Shown: positions 1 to 4,896 of the stretch, piece after piece
Layout of the letters: each line of letters starts with the position of its first letter
How positions within the stretch are numbered: the stretch's first letter is position 1
Assembly: GCA_021798675.1 (NCBI GenBank)
Contig: JAJZGE010000181.1
Location: 1 to 5,275 of the forward strand
Direction of reading: 5' to 3'
DNA length: 5,275 nucleotides
DNA from: Pseudomonadota bacterium
Lineage (GTDB): Bacteria > Pseudomonadota > Gammaproteobacteria > Xanthomonadales > Rhodanobacteraceae
Notes under the pieces: generated by a model
What the model saw: only the letters and a program-made list of their open reading frames with translations
Told to the model about the DNA's origin: nothing
Databases searched by the model: none
Translations under genes and position numbers: made by a program

Positions 1-245
1 ATCACCCAGGTCAGCGGGCTCCTGCCAATGGCGCTGCCCTCTTCGCCGACGATGGCGTGGTCGGGGTAGGCGCGGCGCAGTTCCTTGACGATCTCGGCCT
101 CGGCCAGCTTGTCGACCTCGGAGGCGAAGTCCATGCGCTGCTTCTCGACGACGGTGAGGCCGTCGATGCGGTTCATGTAGCGCAATATCACGTTGCCGGC
201 GGCGCGCGCGGCGCGCACCGCGATGGTGATGGCGGGTCGGGTCAT
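1..245 (-). CDS. suhB: Inositol-1-monophosphatase SuhB, N-terminal part (cut by window edge)
   Basis: SuhB hydrolyses inositol monophosphate with Mg2+. In E. coli it is also a partner of the ribosomal RNA antitermination complex. About 81 codons are visible. The protein starts MTRPAITIAVRAARAAGN, the usual first helix of bacterial SuhB, followed by the EVDKLAEAEIVKEL stretch and the metal-site segment IVGEEG (first glutamates of the active site). It runs off the edge in TWVI, just before the WIDPLDGT-type metal-binding motif expected next. The start is the ATG at 245-243, which fits the family start exactly; no strong Shine-Dalgarno is visible. It is divergent from trmJ, an arrangement also found in E. 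coli. Family assignment is by recognised sequence; whether it acts on inositol phosphate, on transcription or both cannot be read here. Confidence 0.93.
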   Translation of the reverse strand, partial: MTRPAITIAVRAARAAGNVILRYMNRIDGLTVVEKQRMDFASEVDKLAEAEIVKELRRAYPDHAIVGEEGSAIGRSPLTWV

Positions 246-349
246 GGCTTCGGCTTGGCAAAAGAGCAGGGTTGCGGCCGGCGATTCTAGCAGAGCCGGA
301 CCGTTGGCTGGCGTATCCTAGGGGGTCTTCCGTTTTGCCGATCCCGCCC
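246..349. promoter_or_regulatory. Divergent suhB/trmJ promoter region
   Basis: This 104-bp gap must hold the promoters of both genes. Toward suhB, the minus strand reads TAGAAT at 289-284, a five-of-six match to a -10 box, about 38 nt from the suhB start. No convincing -35 hexamer lies 16-18 bp upstream of it. Toward trmJ, TATCCT at 314-319 is a weaker -10 candidate, also without a clear -35. The region is inferred from gene layout; the individual boxes are tentative. Confidence 0.4.
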
Positions 350-1159
350 ATGAACGCTTCCGACCTCGCCTCGCTGTTCCGCTTCGTGCTGGTGCGCACC
401 TCGCATCCCGGCAACATCGGCGGCGCGGCGCGGGCGATCCGCACGATGGGCTTCACGCGGCTGGAGCTGGTGGCGCCGCAACGCTTTCCCGACCGCGAGG
501 CGGATGCGCTGGCGGCGAATGCGGTACAGGTGCTGGCCGACGCCGGCGTGCACGGGACGCTGGTCGATGGCCTGGCCGGAACGAGCTTCGCCCTGGGCCT
601 GTCGGCACGGCGGCGTGGGGTGAACCTGCCGGAGTTGTCGCCGCGCGAGGGGGCCGCGCAGGCGCTGGCGGCGGCCGCACGCGGCGAGCAGGTGGCCCTG
701 CTGTTCGGCAACGAGCGCACCGGGCTGGAGAACGAGGAACTGGCGACCTGCCATGCGATGGTGCGCATTCCCAGCGTGGAGGATTTCAGCTCGCTGAACC
801 TCGCCCAGGCGGTGCAGGTGATGGCCTACGAGCTGCGCCTGGCGATGCTGGGCGACGCCTTGCCCGAACCGCCGCCGGAGCACGACGAGCCGCCCGCCGA
901 TGCCGCGCAGATGGAGCGCTTCTACTCGCACCTGGGCGAGACCCTGGACGACATCGATTTCCACAAGGGCCGCGAGCCGACCACGATCATGCTCAGGCTG
1001 CGCAAGCTGTTCCAGCGGGCCCAGCCCGACCAGCGCGAGTTGCGCGTGCTGCACGGGATCCTGGCCGACGCGCAGCGCATGGCGATGCTGGCGCGGGCTG
1101 CATCCGCATCGCCGCGATCGACCCGGGGAGTGCAGGTCAATCAGGCTGAGCCTGATTGA
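350..1159 (+). CDS. trmJ: tRNA (cytidine/uridine-32-2'-O-)-methyltransferase TrmJ
   Basis: TrmJ is a SPOUT-fold enzyme that uses S-adenosylmethionine to 2'-O-methylate nucleotide 32 in the anticodon loop of several tRNAs; family members act as dimers. The 269-aa product begins with the SpoU-type first strand and loop (residues 12-34, RTSHPGNIGGAARAIRTMG). It carries the knot motifs FGNERTGLENEEL (119-131) and SSLNLAQAVQVMAYELR (147-163), then the TrmJ-specific C-terminal helical part (ERFYSHLGETL, LRKLFQRAQP). Length and order match the E. coli enzyme (about 246 aa), with roughly 20 extra, non-conserved residues at the C terminus ending VNQAEPD. An in-frame ATG at 272 would add 26 residues, but conserved sequence starts just after the ATG at 350, which I take as the start. 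A 25-bp palindrome overlaps the last codons and stop. Confidence 0.95.
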   Translation: MNASDLASLFRFVLVRTSHPGNIGGAARAIRTMGFTRLELVAPQRFPDREADALAANAVQVLADAGVHGTLVDGLAGTSFALGLSARRRGVNLPELSPREGAAQALAAAARGEQVALLFGNERTGLENEELATCHAMVRIPSVEDFSSLNLAQAVQVMAYELRLAMLGDALPEPPPEHDEPPADAAQMERFYSHLGETLDDIDFHKGREPTTIMLRLRKLFQRAQPDQRELRVLHGILADAQRMAMLARAASASPRSTRGVQVNQAEPD

Positions 1160-1160
1160 C
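1136..1160. terminator. Palindromic hairpin over the trmJ stop codon, possible bidirectional terminator
   Basis: Arms GTCAATCAGGC (1136-1146) and GCCTGATTGAC (1150-1160) pair perfectly over 11 bp around a TGA loop; the palindrome is 12+1+12 if the inner T/A is counted. The hairpin includes the trmJ stop codon (1157-1159) and lies between the convergent trmJ and CorC-family genes. A bidirectional transcription end is therefore the simplest reading. No T-run follows on either strand, so it is not a classic intrinsic terminator. It could instead protect mRNA 3' ends or be a protein-binding site. Confidence 0.45.
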
Positions 1161-1196
1161 GGAGCCGCGCTTTTGCACTGGCTTCAAGCGCCGCCG

Positions 1197-2522
1197 TTAC
1201 CCTTCCGCATCGTCTCCGTCCTCCTGCTTCGGCGCGCGGCTGACCAGCAGCTTGTCGATGCGCGCGCCGTCGAGGTCCATGACCTCGAAGCGGATGCCCT
1301 GCCAGGCGAACACCTCGCCGACCTGCGGGATGTGGCCCAGTGCGGCCATCACCATGCCGGCGGCGGTGCGGAACTCGTGTTCGGACTCGCCGGGCAGGCG
1401 ATCGAGGTGCAGCAGCTCGCGCAGGTCGTCGGTGGCAAGGCTACCGTCGATCAGCCAGCTGCCGTCGGCGCGCTCGACGATGGGGGCGTTCTCCGCAGCG
1501 TCGCCGTGGCCCAGCTGGCTGGCACCGACCACGGCCGCGAGCAGGTCGTTGACGGTGACCAGTCCCTCGATGTCGCCGTATTCGTCCACCACCAGCGCCA
1601 ACGGGGTCTCCGCATCGCGGAACTCTTCCAGCAGGTCGAGCGCGCGCGCGGTGCCGGGCACGTAGAGCGGCTTGGCGAGGTGGTCGAACAGTTGCGGCCG
1701 ACCGTCGGCGAAAGACTGCAGCAGGAGCTTCACCTCGACCACGCCCACCACTTCGCTCTCGTCGCCACGGTAGACCGGATAGCGCGAGTACGGCGTCTGC
1801 CGCATCACTTCGACGTTTTCCTCGCGCGGCGCGGCCATGTCCAGCCAGGCGATGCGCACGCGCGGCGTCATCACGCTGTCCACGCTGCGGTCGCCGAGGC
1901 GCAGCACGCGGTTGACCATGTTGTGCTCGTCGGCGTCCAGCACGCCCTGTTCGGCGCTTTCGGCCACCAGCAGGCGGATTTCCTCTTCCGTGGCGGCGGC
2001 GTGGTTGTGGCCGCGCACGCCCAGCAGGCGCAGCAGCAGGCTGCTGGAAGCGTTGAGCAGCCAGACGAACGGCGCGGTGGCGCGCGACAGCAGCAGCATC
2101 GGGATGGCCGCGAGGACCGACACCTTCTCCGGCGCCGACAGCGCGAGGCGCTTGGGTACCAGCTCGCCCACCACGATCTGGATGAAGGAGATCAGCGCGA
2201 AACCGAACACCACGCCGACGATGTGGGCGTAGGGCTCAAGCCATGCTACGCCGTCGTGGTGCAGCAGGTCGGCGATATGCGAACCGAGCGCATCGCCGGC
2301 CACCGCGCCGGTGACCAGCATCGTCAGGGTGATGCCGACCTGGATGGTGGAAAGGAAGTATTCCGGTTTCTCGGCGTGCCGCAGCGCCACGCTGGCGCGG
2401 CGGCTGTCGCGCGCCATCTGCTTCAGGCGGCTCTTGCGCGAGGCGACCAGCGCCATCTCGGACAGCGCAAAGAAGCCGTTGCAGAGGGCGAGCACGAGGA
2501 CGAGCGCGATTTCGGTCAGCAT
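1197..2522 (-). CDS. CNNM/CBS-domain CorC_HlyC-family membrane protein (YtfL/PaeA type)
   Basis: This 441-aa inner-membrane protein has the full layout of the family. Its N-terminal CNNM (DUF21) part has hydrophobic stretches at about residues 3-26, 55-79, 100-128 and 134-168, with SEMALVASRK (21-30) and GELVPKR (119-125). A tandem CBS pair follows: SVMTPRVRIAW (216-226), TPYSRYPVY (243-251) and DEYGDIEGLVTVNDLL (313-328). The C-terminal CorC_HlyC domain includes GSWLIDG. It resembles E. coli YtfL, whose counterpart PaeA is linked to polyamine export; other relatives are linked to Mg2+/Co2+ transport or labelled haemolysins, so the substrate is open. The start at 2522-2520 places the first hydrophobic helix at the N terminus as in relatives. 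An in-frame ATG upstream at 2585 adds a non-conserved leader. It is convergent with trmJ and divergent from the phosphate permease remnant. Confidence 0.92.
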   Translation of the reverse strand: MLTEIALVLVLALCNGFFALSEMALVASRKSRLKQMARDSRRASVALRHAEKPEYFLSTIQVGITLTMLVTGAVAGDALGSHIADLLHHDGVAWLEPYAHIVGVVFGFALISFIQIVVGELVPKRLALSAPEKVSVLAAIPMLLLSRATAPFVWLLNASSSLLLRLLGVRGHNHAAATEEEIRLLVAESAEQGVLDADEHNMVNRVLRLGDRSVDSVMTPRVRIAWLDMAAPREENVEVMRQTPYSRYPVYRGDESEVVGVVEVKLLLQSFADGRPQLFDHLAKPLYVPGTARALDLLEEFRDAETPLALVVDEYGDIEGLVTVNDLLAAVVGASQLGHGDAAENAPIVERADGSWLIDGSLATDDLRELLHLDRLPGESEHEFRTAAGMVMAALGHIPQVGEVFAWQGIRFEVMDLDGARIDKLLVSRAPKQEDGDDAEG

Positions 2523-2554
2523 CGCGTGGTGCGTGGGGCGTAGCGCATGGCACA

Positions 2555-2560
2555 AGTGTA
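2555..2560 (-). promoter_or_regulatory. Candidate -10 box for the CorC-family gene
   Basis: The minus strand reads GTTACACT, with TACACT at 2560-2555 as a possible -10 hexamer about 33 nt before the start codon. No recognisable -35 lies at the usual distance, where the inverted repeat at 2563-2594 sits instead. A similar GTTACAGT occurs further up at 2625-2618. This is a tentative call from position and resemblance only. Confidence 0.25.
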
Positions 2561-2562
2561 AC

Positions 2563-2594
2563 GGCTGCCGCAGCCCAGGCTCCATGCGGCAGCC
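2563..2594. repeat. Perfect 10-bp inverted repeat upstream of the CorC-family gene
   Basis: GGCTGCCGCA (2563-2572) and TGCGGCAGCC (2585-2594) are perfect reverse complements separated by 12 nt. The repeat lies in the 80-bp gap between the divergent CorC-family gene and the truncated permease, just upstream of a candidate -10 box for the former. It may be an operator, an RNA hairpin, or a terminator relic from a gene lost when the permease was truncated; there is no T-run on either side. Confidence 0.55.
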
Positions 2595-2602
2595 ATGCTG
2601 CG

Positions 2603-3484
2603 ATGCGTTGGAACCGTACTGTAACATTCGTGTGGGACCTCATCACCTGGTGGATGAGCCTGCCTTCCAGCTCCAGCCATGCGCTGGTGGGCGCGCTGGT
2701 AGGTGCTGCGGTCGCCGAGGCGGGCGGCCGGTTCGATGCGGTGGTGTGGTCGCACGGCGGCGCGCACTGGTGGCTGGGCAAGGGCGTGATTCCCACGGTG
2801 GTGGTGCCGATGGTGGCCTCGCCGGTCGTGGGCCTGCTGATCGGTTTCCTGCTGATCGGTGGCCTGTACGCGGTGCTGGCGTGGTTCTCGCGCCAGCAGA
2901 GCTGGCTTCGCCTGCTGGGCCGCACGCCGTTCGTCAACAGCTTCTTCAGCAAGGAGCAGATCGCCTCGGCCAGCGCGATGGGCCTGGCGCACGGCATGAA
3001 CGACGCGCAGAAGATCATGAGCCTGATCGCGGTGGCGCTGGCCAGCGCTACCGCGGCGGGCCAGTTCGATCACCTGCCGGCGTGGTTGCACTTCCTGCGG
3101 GTCAGCGGGTCCGCCCACGGTGGTTTTGCGGTGCCGGCGTGGGTCGCGGTGGTGTGCGTCCTGACCATGGCCGCCAGTACCGCCGGCGGCGGCTGGCGCA
3201 TCATCAAGACGCTGGGCCAAAAGATGGTGAAGCTGCACCCGATCAACGGTTTCGCCGCCGAAGGCAGCTCGGCCATCGTGATCCTGGCCGCCTCGGCGTT
3301 CGGCCTGCCGGTGTCCATCACCCACGCGGTGTCCGCGGCGATCATGGGCGTGGGCTCGGCCAAGCGCTCCAACGCCATCAAGTGGTCGGTGGTGGAGCGC
3401 ATGGTGTGGGCGCGGATCCTCACTTTGCCGGTCACCGCGCTGATCGCCTGGGGCTTCATCGGGATCGCCCGCCTTTGGGGTTGA
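2603..3484 (+). CDS. PiT-family inorganic phosphate permease, N-terminally truncated (probable pseudogene)
   Basis: PiT permeases import phosphate as a metal complex using the proton or Na+ gradient, and are built from two related halves. The 293-aa frame starts in the middle of the first half: after nine unrelated residues it enters the conserved VWDLITWW (10-17) and LPSSSSHALVG (20-30). It then continues normally through the second signature HGMNDAQK (130-137), IIKTLGQKMVKLHPINGF, the GLPVSITHAVSAAIMGVG repeat, and WSVVERMVWARILTLP to a natural end. Missing is the roughly 90-100-residue N-terminal part with its first helices and the NGFHDxAN signature. That space is coding sequence of the divergent CorC-family gene, so an upstream frameshift cannot restore it. 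The remaining frame has no stops and strong coding character, suggesting recent loss or retention of a short product. The ATG at 2603 is only the first available start. No PhoU-like (DUF47) partner gene is next to it. Confidence 0.85.
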   Translation: MRWNRTVTFVWDLITWWMSLPSSSSHALVGALVGAAVAEAGGRFDAVVWSHGGAHWWLGKGVIPTVVVPMVASPVVGLLIGFLLIGGLYAVLAWFSRQQSWLRLLGRTPFVNSFFSKEQIASASAMGLAHGMNDAQKIMSLIAVALASATAAGQFDHLPAWLHFLRVSGSAHGGFAVPAWVAVVCVLTMAASTAGGGWRIIKTLGQKMVKLHPINGFAAEGSSAIVILAASAFGLPVSITHAVSAAIMGVGSAKRSNAIKWSVVERMVWARILTLPVTALIAWGFIGIARLWG

Positions 3485-3492
3485 ACCCGGCA

Positions 3493-3513
3493 GGCGCGCG
3501 GCGCACGCGCCGC
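3493..3513. terminator. GC-rich hairpin between convergent genes
   Basis: GCGGCGC (3498-3504) and GCGCCGC (3507-3513) are reverse complements separated by two bases. An alternative pairing uses GGCGCG (3493-3498) with CGCGCC (3506-3511). The site fills the 28-bp gap between the phosphate permease stop and the stop of the small minus-strand gene, touching the latter. No T-run follows, so a role in bidirectional termination is inferred from position alone. Confidence 0.3.
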
Positions 3514-3917
3514 TAGAACGCGTCGTGGCCGCTGGCGACCAGTTGTTCGAGCTGGTCGCCCAGGCTGCCCAGCTCCACGATCACGCGTTGCAGTTCGATT
3601 TCGTCGAGCAATTCGTAGGGCCGGTTCTCGCACAGGTGCAGGTAGGGCGCGCCGTCCAGGTCGGTCACGGCCAGGAAGCCGCAGCGCTGCGCCCAGTTGA
3701 AGCGCAGGCAGCGTTGCGCGTCGGTGCCCGCCAACGGGCCGATCGGCGTGGAGATCCGCAGGTAGCGGTGGCCCGATTCCGTTTCCAGCTCGGCCAGGTA
3801 GATGCCCTGGTGGCGTCCATGCGGCAGGTCCAGGTCGAAGCTGATCAGGTAAGGATCGTTCTGGCGCAGCCCGTGCAGGCTGCCGAGGTGGGAACGCACG
3901 GCTTCGAAATGGTGCAT
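3513..3917 (-). CDS. Small acidic protein of unknown function, YbjN/type III chaperone-like
   Basis: This is a 134-aa protein that I cannot assign to a named gene. The pattern is an N-terminal helix (MHHFEAVRSHLGSL), beta-rich middle segments (PYLISFDLDL, QGIYLAELE, RYLRISTPIGPL at 51-62), a helix carrying LRFNWAQRCGFLAVTDLDG (71-89), another strand (PYLHLCENRPYE) and a long acidic C-terminal helix (LDEIELQRVIVELGSLGDQLEQLV). The RISTPIGP motif and the helix-strand-helix order resemble the YbjN/CesT secretion-chaperone fold, which also occurs in genomes without type III secretion; this is inference. There is no signal peptide or membrane segment, so it is probably cytosolic. The ATG at 3917-3915 is preferred because GGGGAG lies five bases upstream; an ATG at 3971 would add 18 residues without a comparable site. 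It is convergent with the permease and divergent from atl. Confidence 0.78.
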   Translation of the reverse strand: MHHFEAVRSHLGSLHGLRQNDPYLISFDLDLPHGRHQGIYLAELETESGHRYLRISTPIGPLAGTDAQRCLRFNWAQRCGFLAVTDLDGAPYLHLCENRPYELLDEIELQRVIVELGSLGDQLEQLVASGHDAF

Positions 3918-4013
3918 GGTCGCTCCCCGGCTCTGGTCGATGGCCCTGCTACTCTGACACGTCCGTCGCAAGCCTTGGTCAAGGCATCGTTATCGCCCCA
4001 TCGGGTCATCGCC
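3918..4013. promoter_or_regulatory. Divergent promoter region with a 14-bp palindrome
   Basis: This gap lies between the small minus-strand gene and atl. It holds the palindrome GCCTTGGTCAAGGC (3972-3985), centred about 35 bp from the atl start. Toward the minus-strand gene, TTGACC (3982-3977) matches a -35 at five of six positions, but the hexamer 17 bp on (TGTCAG) is a poor -10. No good promoter toward atl is visible. The region is inferred from the gene layout. Confidence 0.35.
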
Positions 4014-4346
4014 ATGCAAGACAGCCACGCTCGCGTCTACGCCGCCATCGCCGCAATCCCGCCGGGCCGGGTGGCCAGCTACGGCGCCATCGCCGCCCGC
4101 GCCGGCCTGCCCGGTCGGGCGCGGCTGGTCGGCAGGCTGCTGGGCGAGGTGCCGGATGGCATGGAGCTGCCCTGGTTTCGCGTGTTGCGTTCCTCCGGCG
4201 AGATCGCCCTGCCCAGGAGCAGCCGCGGCTTCCGCGAACAAGTGCGGCGGCTGCGCGCCGAGGGCGTGGAGGTGAAGAACGGGCGCGTGGCGCTCTCCGC
4301 GTTCGGGCTGGATGCGAATCTGGATCGGGCGTTGTGGGGAATGTAG
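4014..4346 (+). CDS. atl: Alkyltransferase-like protein (ATL), MGMT family without the reactive cysteine
   Basis: ATL proteins bind O6-alkylguanine in DNA, flip the damaged base and hand it to nucleotide excision repair; they cannot remove the alkyl group. The 110-aa product is a bare DNA-binding domain of the O6-alkylguanine-DNA alkyltransferase fold. Helix-turn-helix features are IPPGRVASYGAIAARAGLP (15-33) and RARLVGRLL (35-43). The active-site loop reads PWFRVLRSSGEIALP (53-67): Trp54 replaces the alkyl-accepting Cys of PCHRV. Tyr23, Arg37 and Trp54 have the same spacing as the damage-binding residues of fission yeast Atl1 (Tyr25, Arg39, Trp56). Unlike the common ATL motif PWHRV, position 55 is Phe. 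Length is near E. coli Atl/YbaZ. The ATG at 4014 begins the conserved domain; upstream in-frame sequence overlaps the neighbouring gene antisense and is not conserved. The stop is 27 bp from an inverted-repeat element. Confidence 0.9.
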   Translation: MQDSHARVYAAIAAIPPGRVASYGAIAARAGLPGRARLVGRLLGEVPDGMELPWFRVLRSSGEIALPRSSRGFREQVRRLRAEGVEVKNGRVALSAFGLDANLDRALWGM

Positions 4347-4373
4347 GGAGATTTGCTGCGGTCGCAGGCATCC

Positions 4374-4469
4374 AGAGCGGTTCCGTGCGCCCTTTGGGCG
4401 CCCGAGCTACGTTCTCTTTGCTTCTCCAAAGAGAACGTAGCCAAAGAGAAACAACACCCCGGTTGGCGC
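4374..4469 (+). repeat. Left terminal inverted repeat of the element
   Basis: This is the left copy of the imperfect inverted repeat. In order it holds AGAGCGGTTCCG, a GC hairpin (GCGCCC 4387-4392, TTT loop, GGGCGC 4396-4401), CCCGAG, the 15-bp-stem hairpin at 4406-4441, and CCAAAGAGAAACAACACC (4441-4458). Similarity to the other end fades near GGCGC at 4465-4469. Confidence 0.65.
4406..4441. repeat. 15-bp-stem, 6-nt-loop hairpin (left)
   Basis: GCTACGTTCTCTTTG (4406-4420) and CAAAGAGAACGTAGC (4427-4441) pair without a mismatch around the loop CTTCTC. A third, partial copy of CAAAGAGAA follows directly at 4442-4450. No T-run follows, so it is not a standard terminator, although read-through from atl would transcribe it. 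Confidence 0.85.
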
Positions 4470-4580
4470 TTGCCGCCCATCCATGGACTCGCCCGCTGCG
4501 CGGCCTTTTCGTCCCCGCCTCACCGCCGCCCAGGGGCCCCGCAAAAACAGGCGCGCATCCTGCGCACCAGAAGCAACTGC

Positions 4581-4607
4581 AGAGCGCCGCGCCAAGCGCG
4601 GCGCTCT
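4581..4607. repeat. 11-bp-stem GC-rich hairpin inside the element
   Basis: AGAGCGCCGCG (4581-4591) and CGCGGCGCTCT (4597-4607) are perfect reverse complements around the 5-nt loop CCAAG. TGCTTTGG follows, too short a T-tract for a confident intrinsic terminator. It lies near the centre of the element. Confidence 0.75.
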
Positions 4608-4723
4608 TGCTTTGGCTCTTCGGGAGGTGCGCGCCGGGAGCGCGCTGCTCTACCCGGGGCCCCTATGGCGCGGCGGGTGGGCGAAGGAAAGTCTGCAGGA
4701 TGGTCGGCGCGGATGCCGGCCAG

Positions 4724-4756
4724 TTTTTCGACGGCACAGGAAGTGCCGTCGAAAAA
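4724..4756. repeat. 14-bp-stem hairpin inside the element
   Basis: TTTTTCGACGGCAC (4724-4737) and GTGCCGTCGAAAAA (4743-4756) pair perfectly around AGGAA. Because of the symmetry, both strands can be read as FFDGTxxAVEK-like peptides, which explains look-alike hypothetical proteins from this repeat. The T-run is in the 5' arm on either strand, so it does not have terminator geometry. Confidence 0.8.
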
Positions 4757-4802
4757 CCCCGAAGCCCATCCGCGCACCCGGAAGGCAGGATGCCTGGAGG
4801 GC

Positions 4803-4896
4803 GCGCCATCGAGGTGTCGTTTTCTCTTGGTGACTTCTCTTTTGGACAAGCAAAAGAGAAGTCACTCGGGCGCCGGCAGGCGCTCGAAACCGCTCT
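4803..4896 (-). repeat. Right terminal inverted repeat of the element
   Basis: This is the right copy. Read on the minus strand from 4896 inward it gives AGAGCGGTTTCG, a small GC hairpin (GCGCC, TGCC loop, GGCGC), CCCGAG, the 15-bp-stem hairpin at 4830-4865, and CCAAGAGAAAACGACACC. Differences from the left copy are scattered substitutions and single-base gaps, so the ends are diverged rather than freshly duplicated. Confidence 0.65.
4830..4865. repeat. 15-bp-stem, 6-nt-loop hairpin (right)
   Basis: GTGACTTCTCTTTTG (4830-4844) and CAAAAGAGAAGTCAC (4851-4865) pair without a mismatch around GACAAG. Stem length, loop size and core match the left hairpin, while the stem bases differ in a paired way (GCTACG/CGTAGC on the left, GTGAC/GTCAC here). 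Confidence 0.85.

Larger units (their letters stand above)
4374..4896. mobile_element. ~0.52-kb non-coding element with long imperfect terminal inverted repeats
   Basis: The left end (4374 inward) and the reverse complement of the right end (4896 inward) align over about 90 bp. Both begin AGAGCGGTT, continue through a small GC hairpin and GGCGCCCGAG, then a 15-bp-stem hairpin (GCTTCTCC versus GCTTGTCC at its top), and finish CCAAAGAGAAACAACACC versus CCAAGAGAAAACGACACC. Between the ends lie two more perfect hairpins. No credible gene is inside, and there is no transposase. It fills nearly all of the 596-bp gap between the convergent atl and phaZ genes, ending 27 and 46 bp from their stops. 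From memory, closely similar CAAAGARAA-hairpin repeats are frequent in Xanthomonadales genomes and give rise to many spurious hypothetical proteins. A MITE-like or REP-like non-autonomous element is inferred; no clear target-site duplication was found. Confidence 0.65.

Noticed and set aside
272..349. N-terminal extension of TrmJ from the upstream ATG
   Set aside because: The extra 26 residues are not conserved and run through the promoter gap; conserved sequence begins just after the ATG at 350.
287..1054. Minus-strand open frame opposite trmJ
   Set aside because: The plus strand encodes a clear TrmJ; this product has no recognisable motif.
900..2543. Long plus-strand open frame of 547 codons across the trmJ end and the CorC-family gene
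   Set aside because: It is antisense to the CorC-family gene, which has clear domains; the His/Gln/Arg-rich translation is a typical shadow of high-GC coding sequence.
3525..4013. Extension of the ATL frame upstream to give a 273-residue protein
   Set aside because: It is antisense to the small minus-strand gene and lacks any family similarity; the ATL domain starts at 4014.
4406..4450. Intrinsic terminator for atl
   Set aside because: The stem is strong, but it is AT/GC mixed and followed by CAAAGAGAAA, with no T-run; better described as part of the inverted-repeat element.
4374..4896. CRISPR array
   Set aside because: Repeats are inverted hairpins, not evenly spaced direct repeats with unique spacers, and no cas gene is present.
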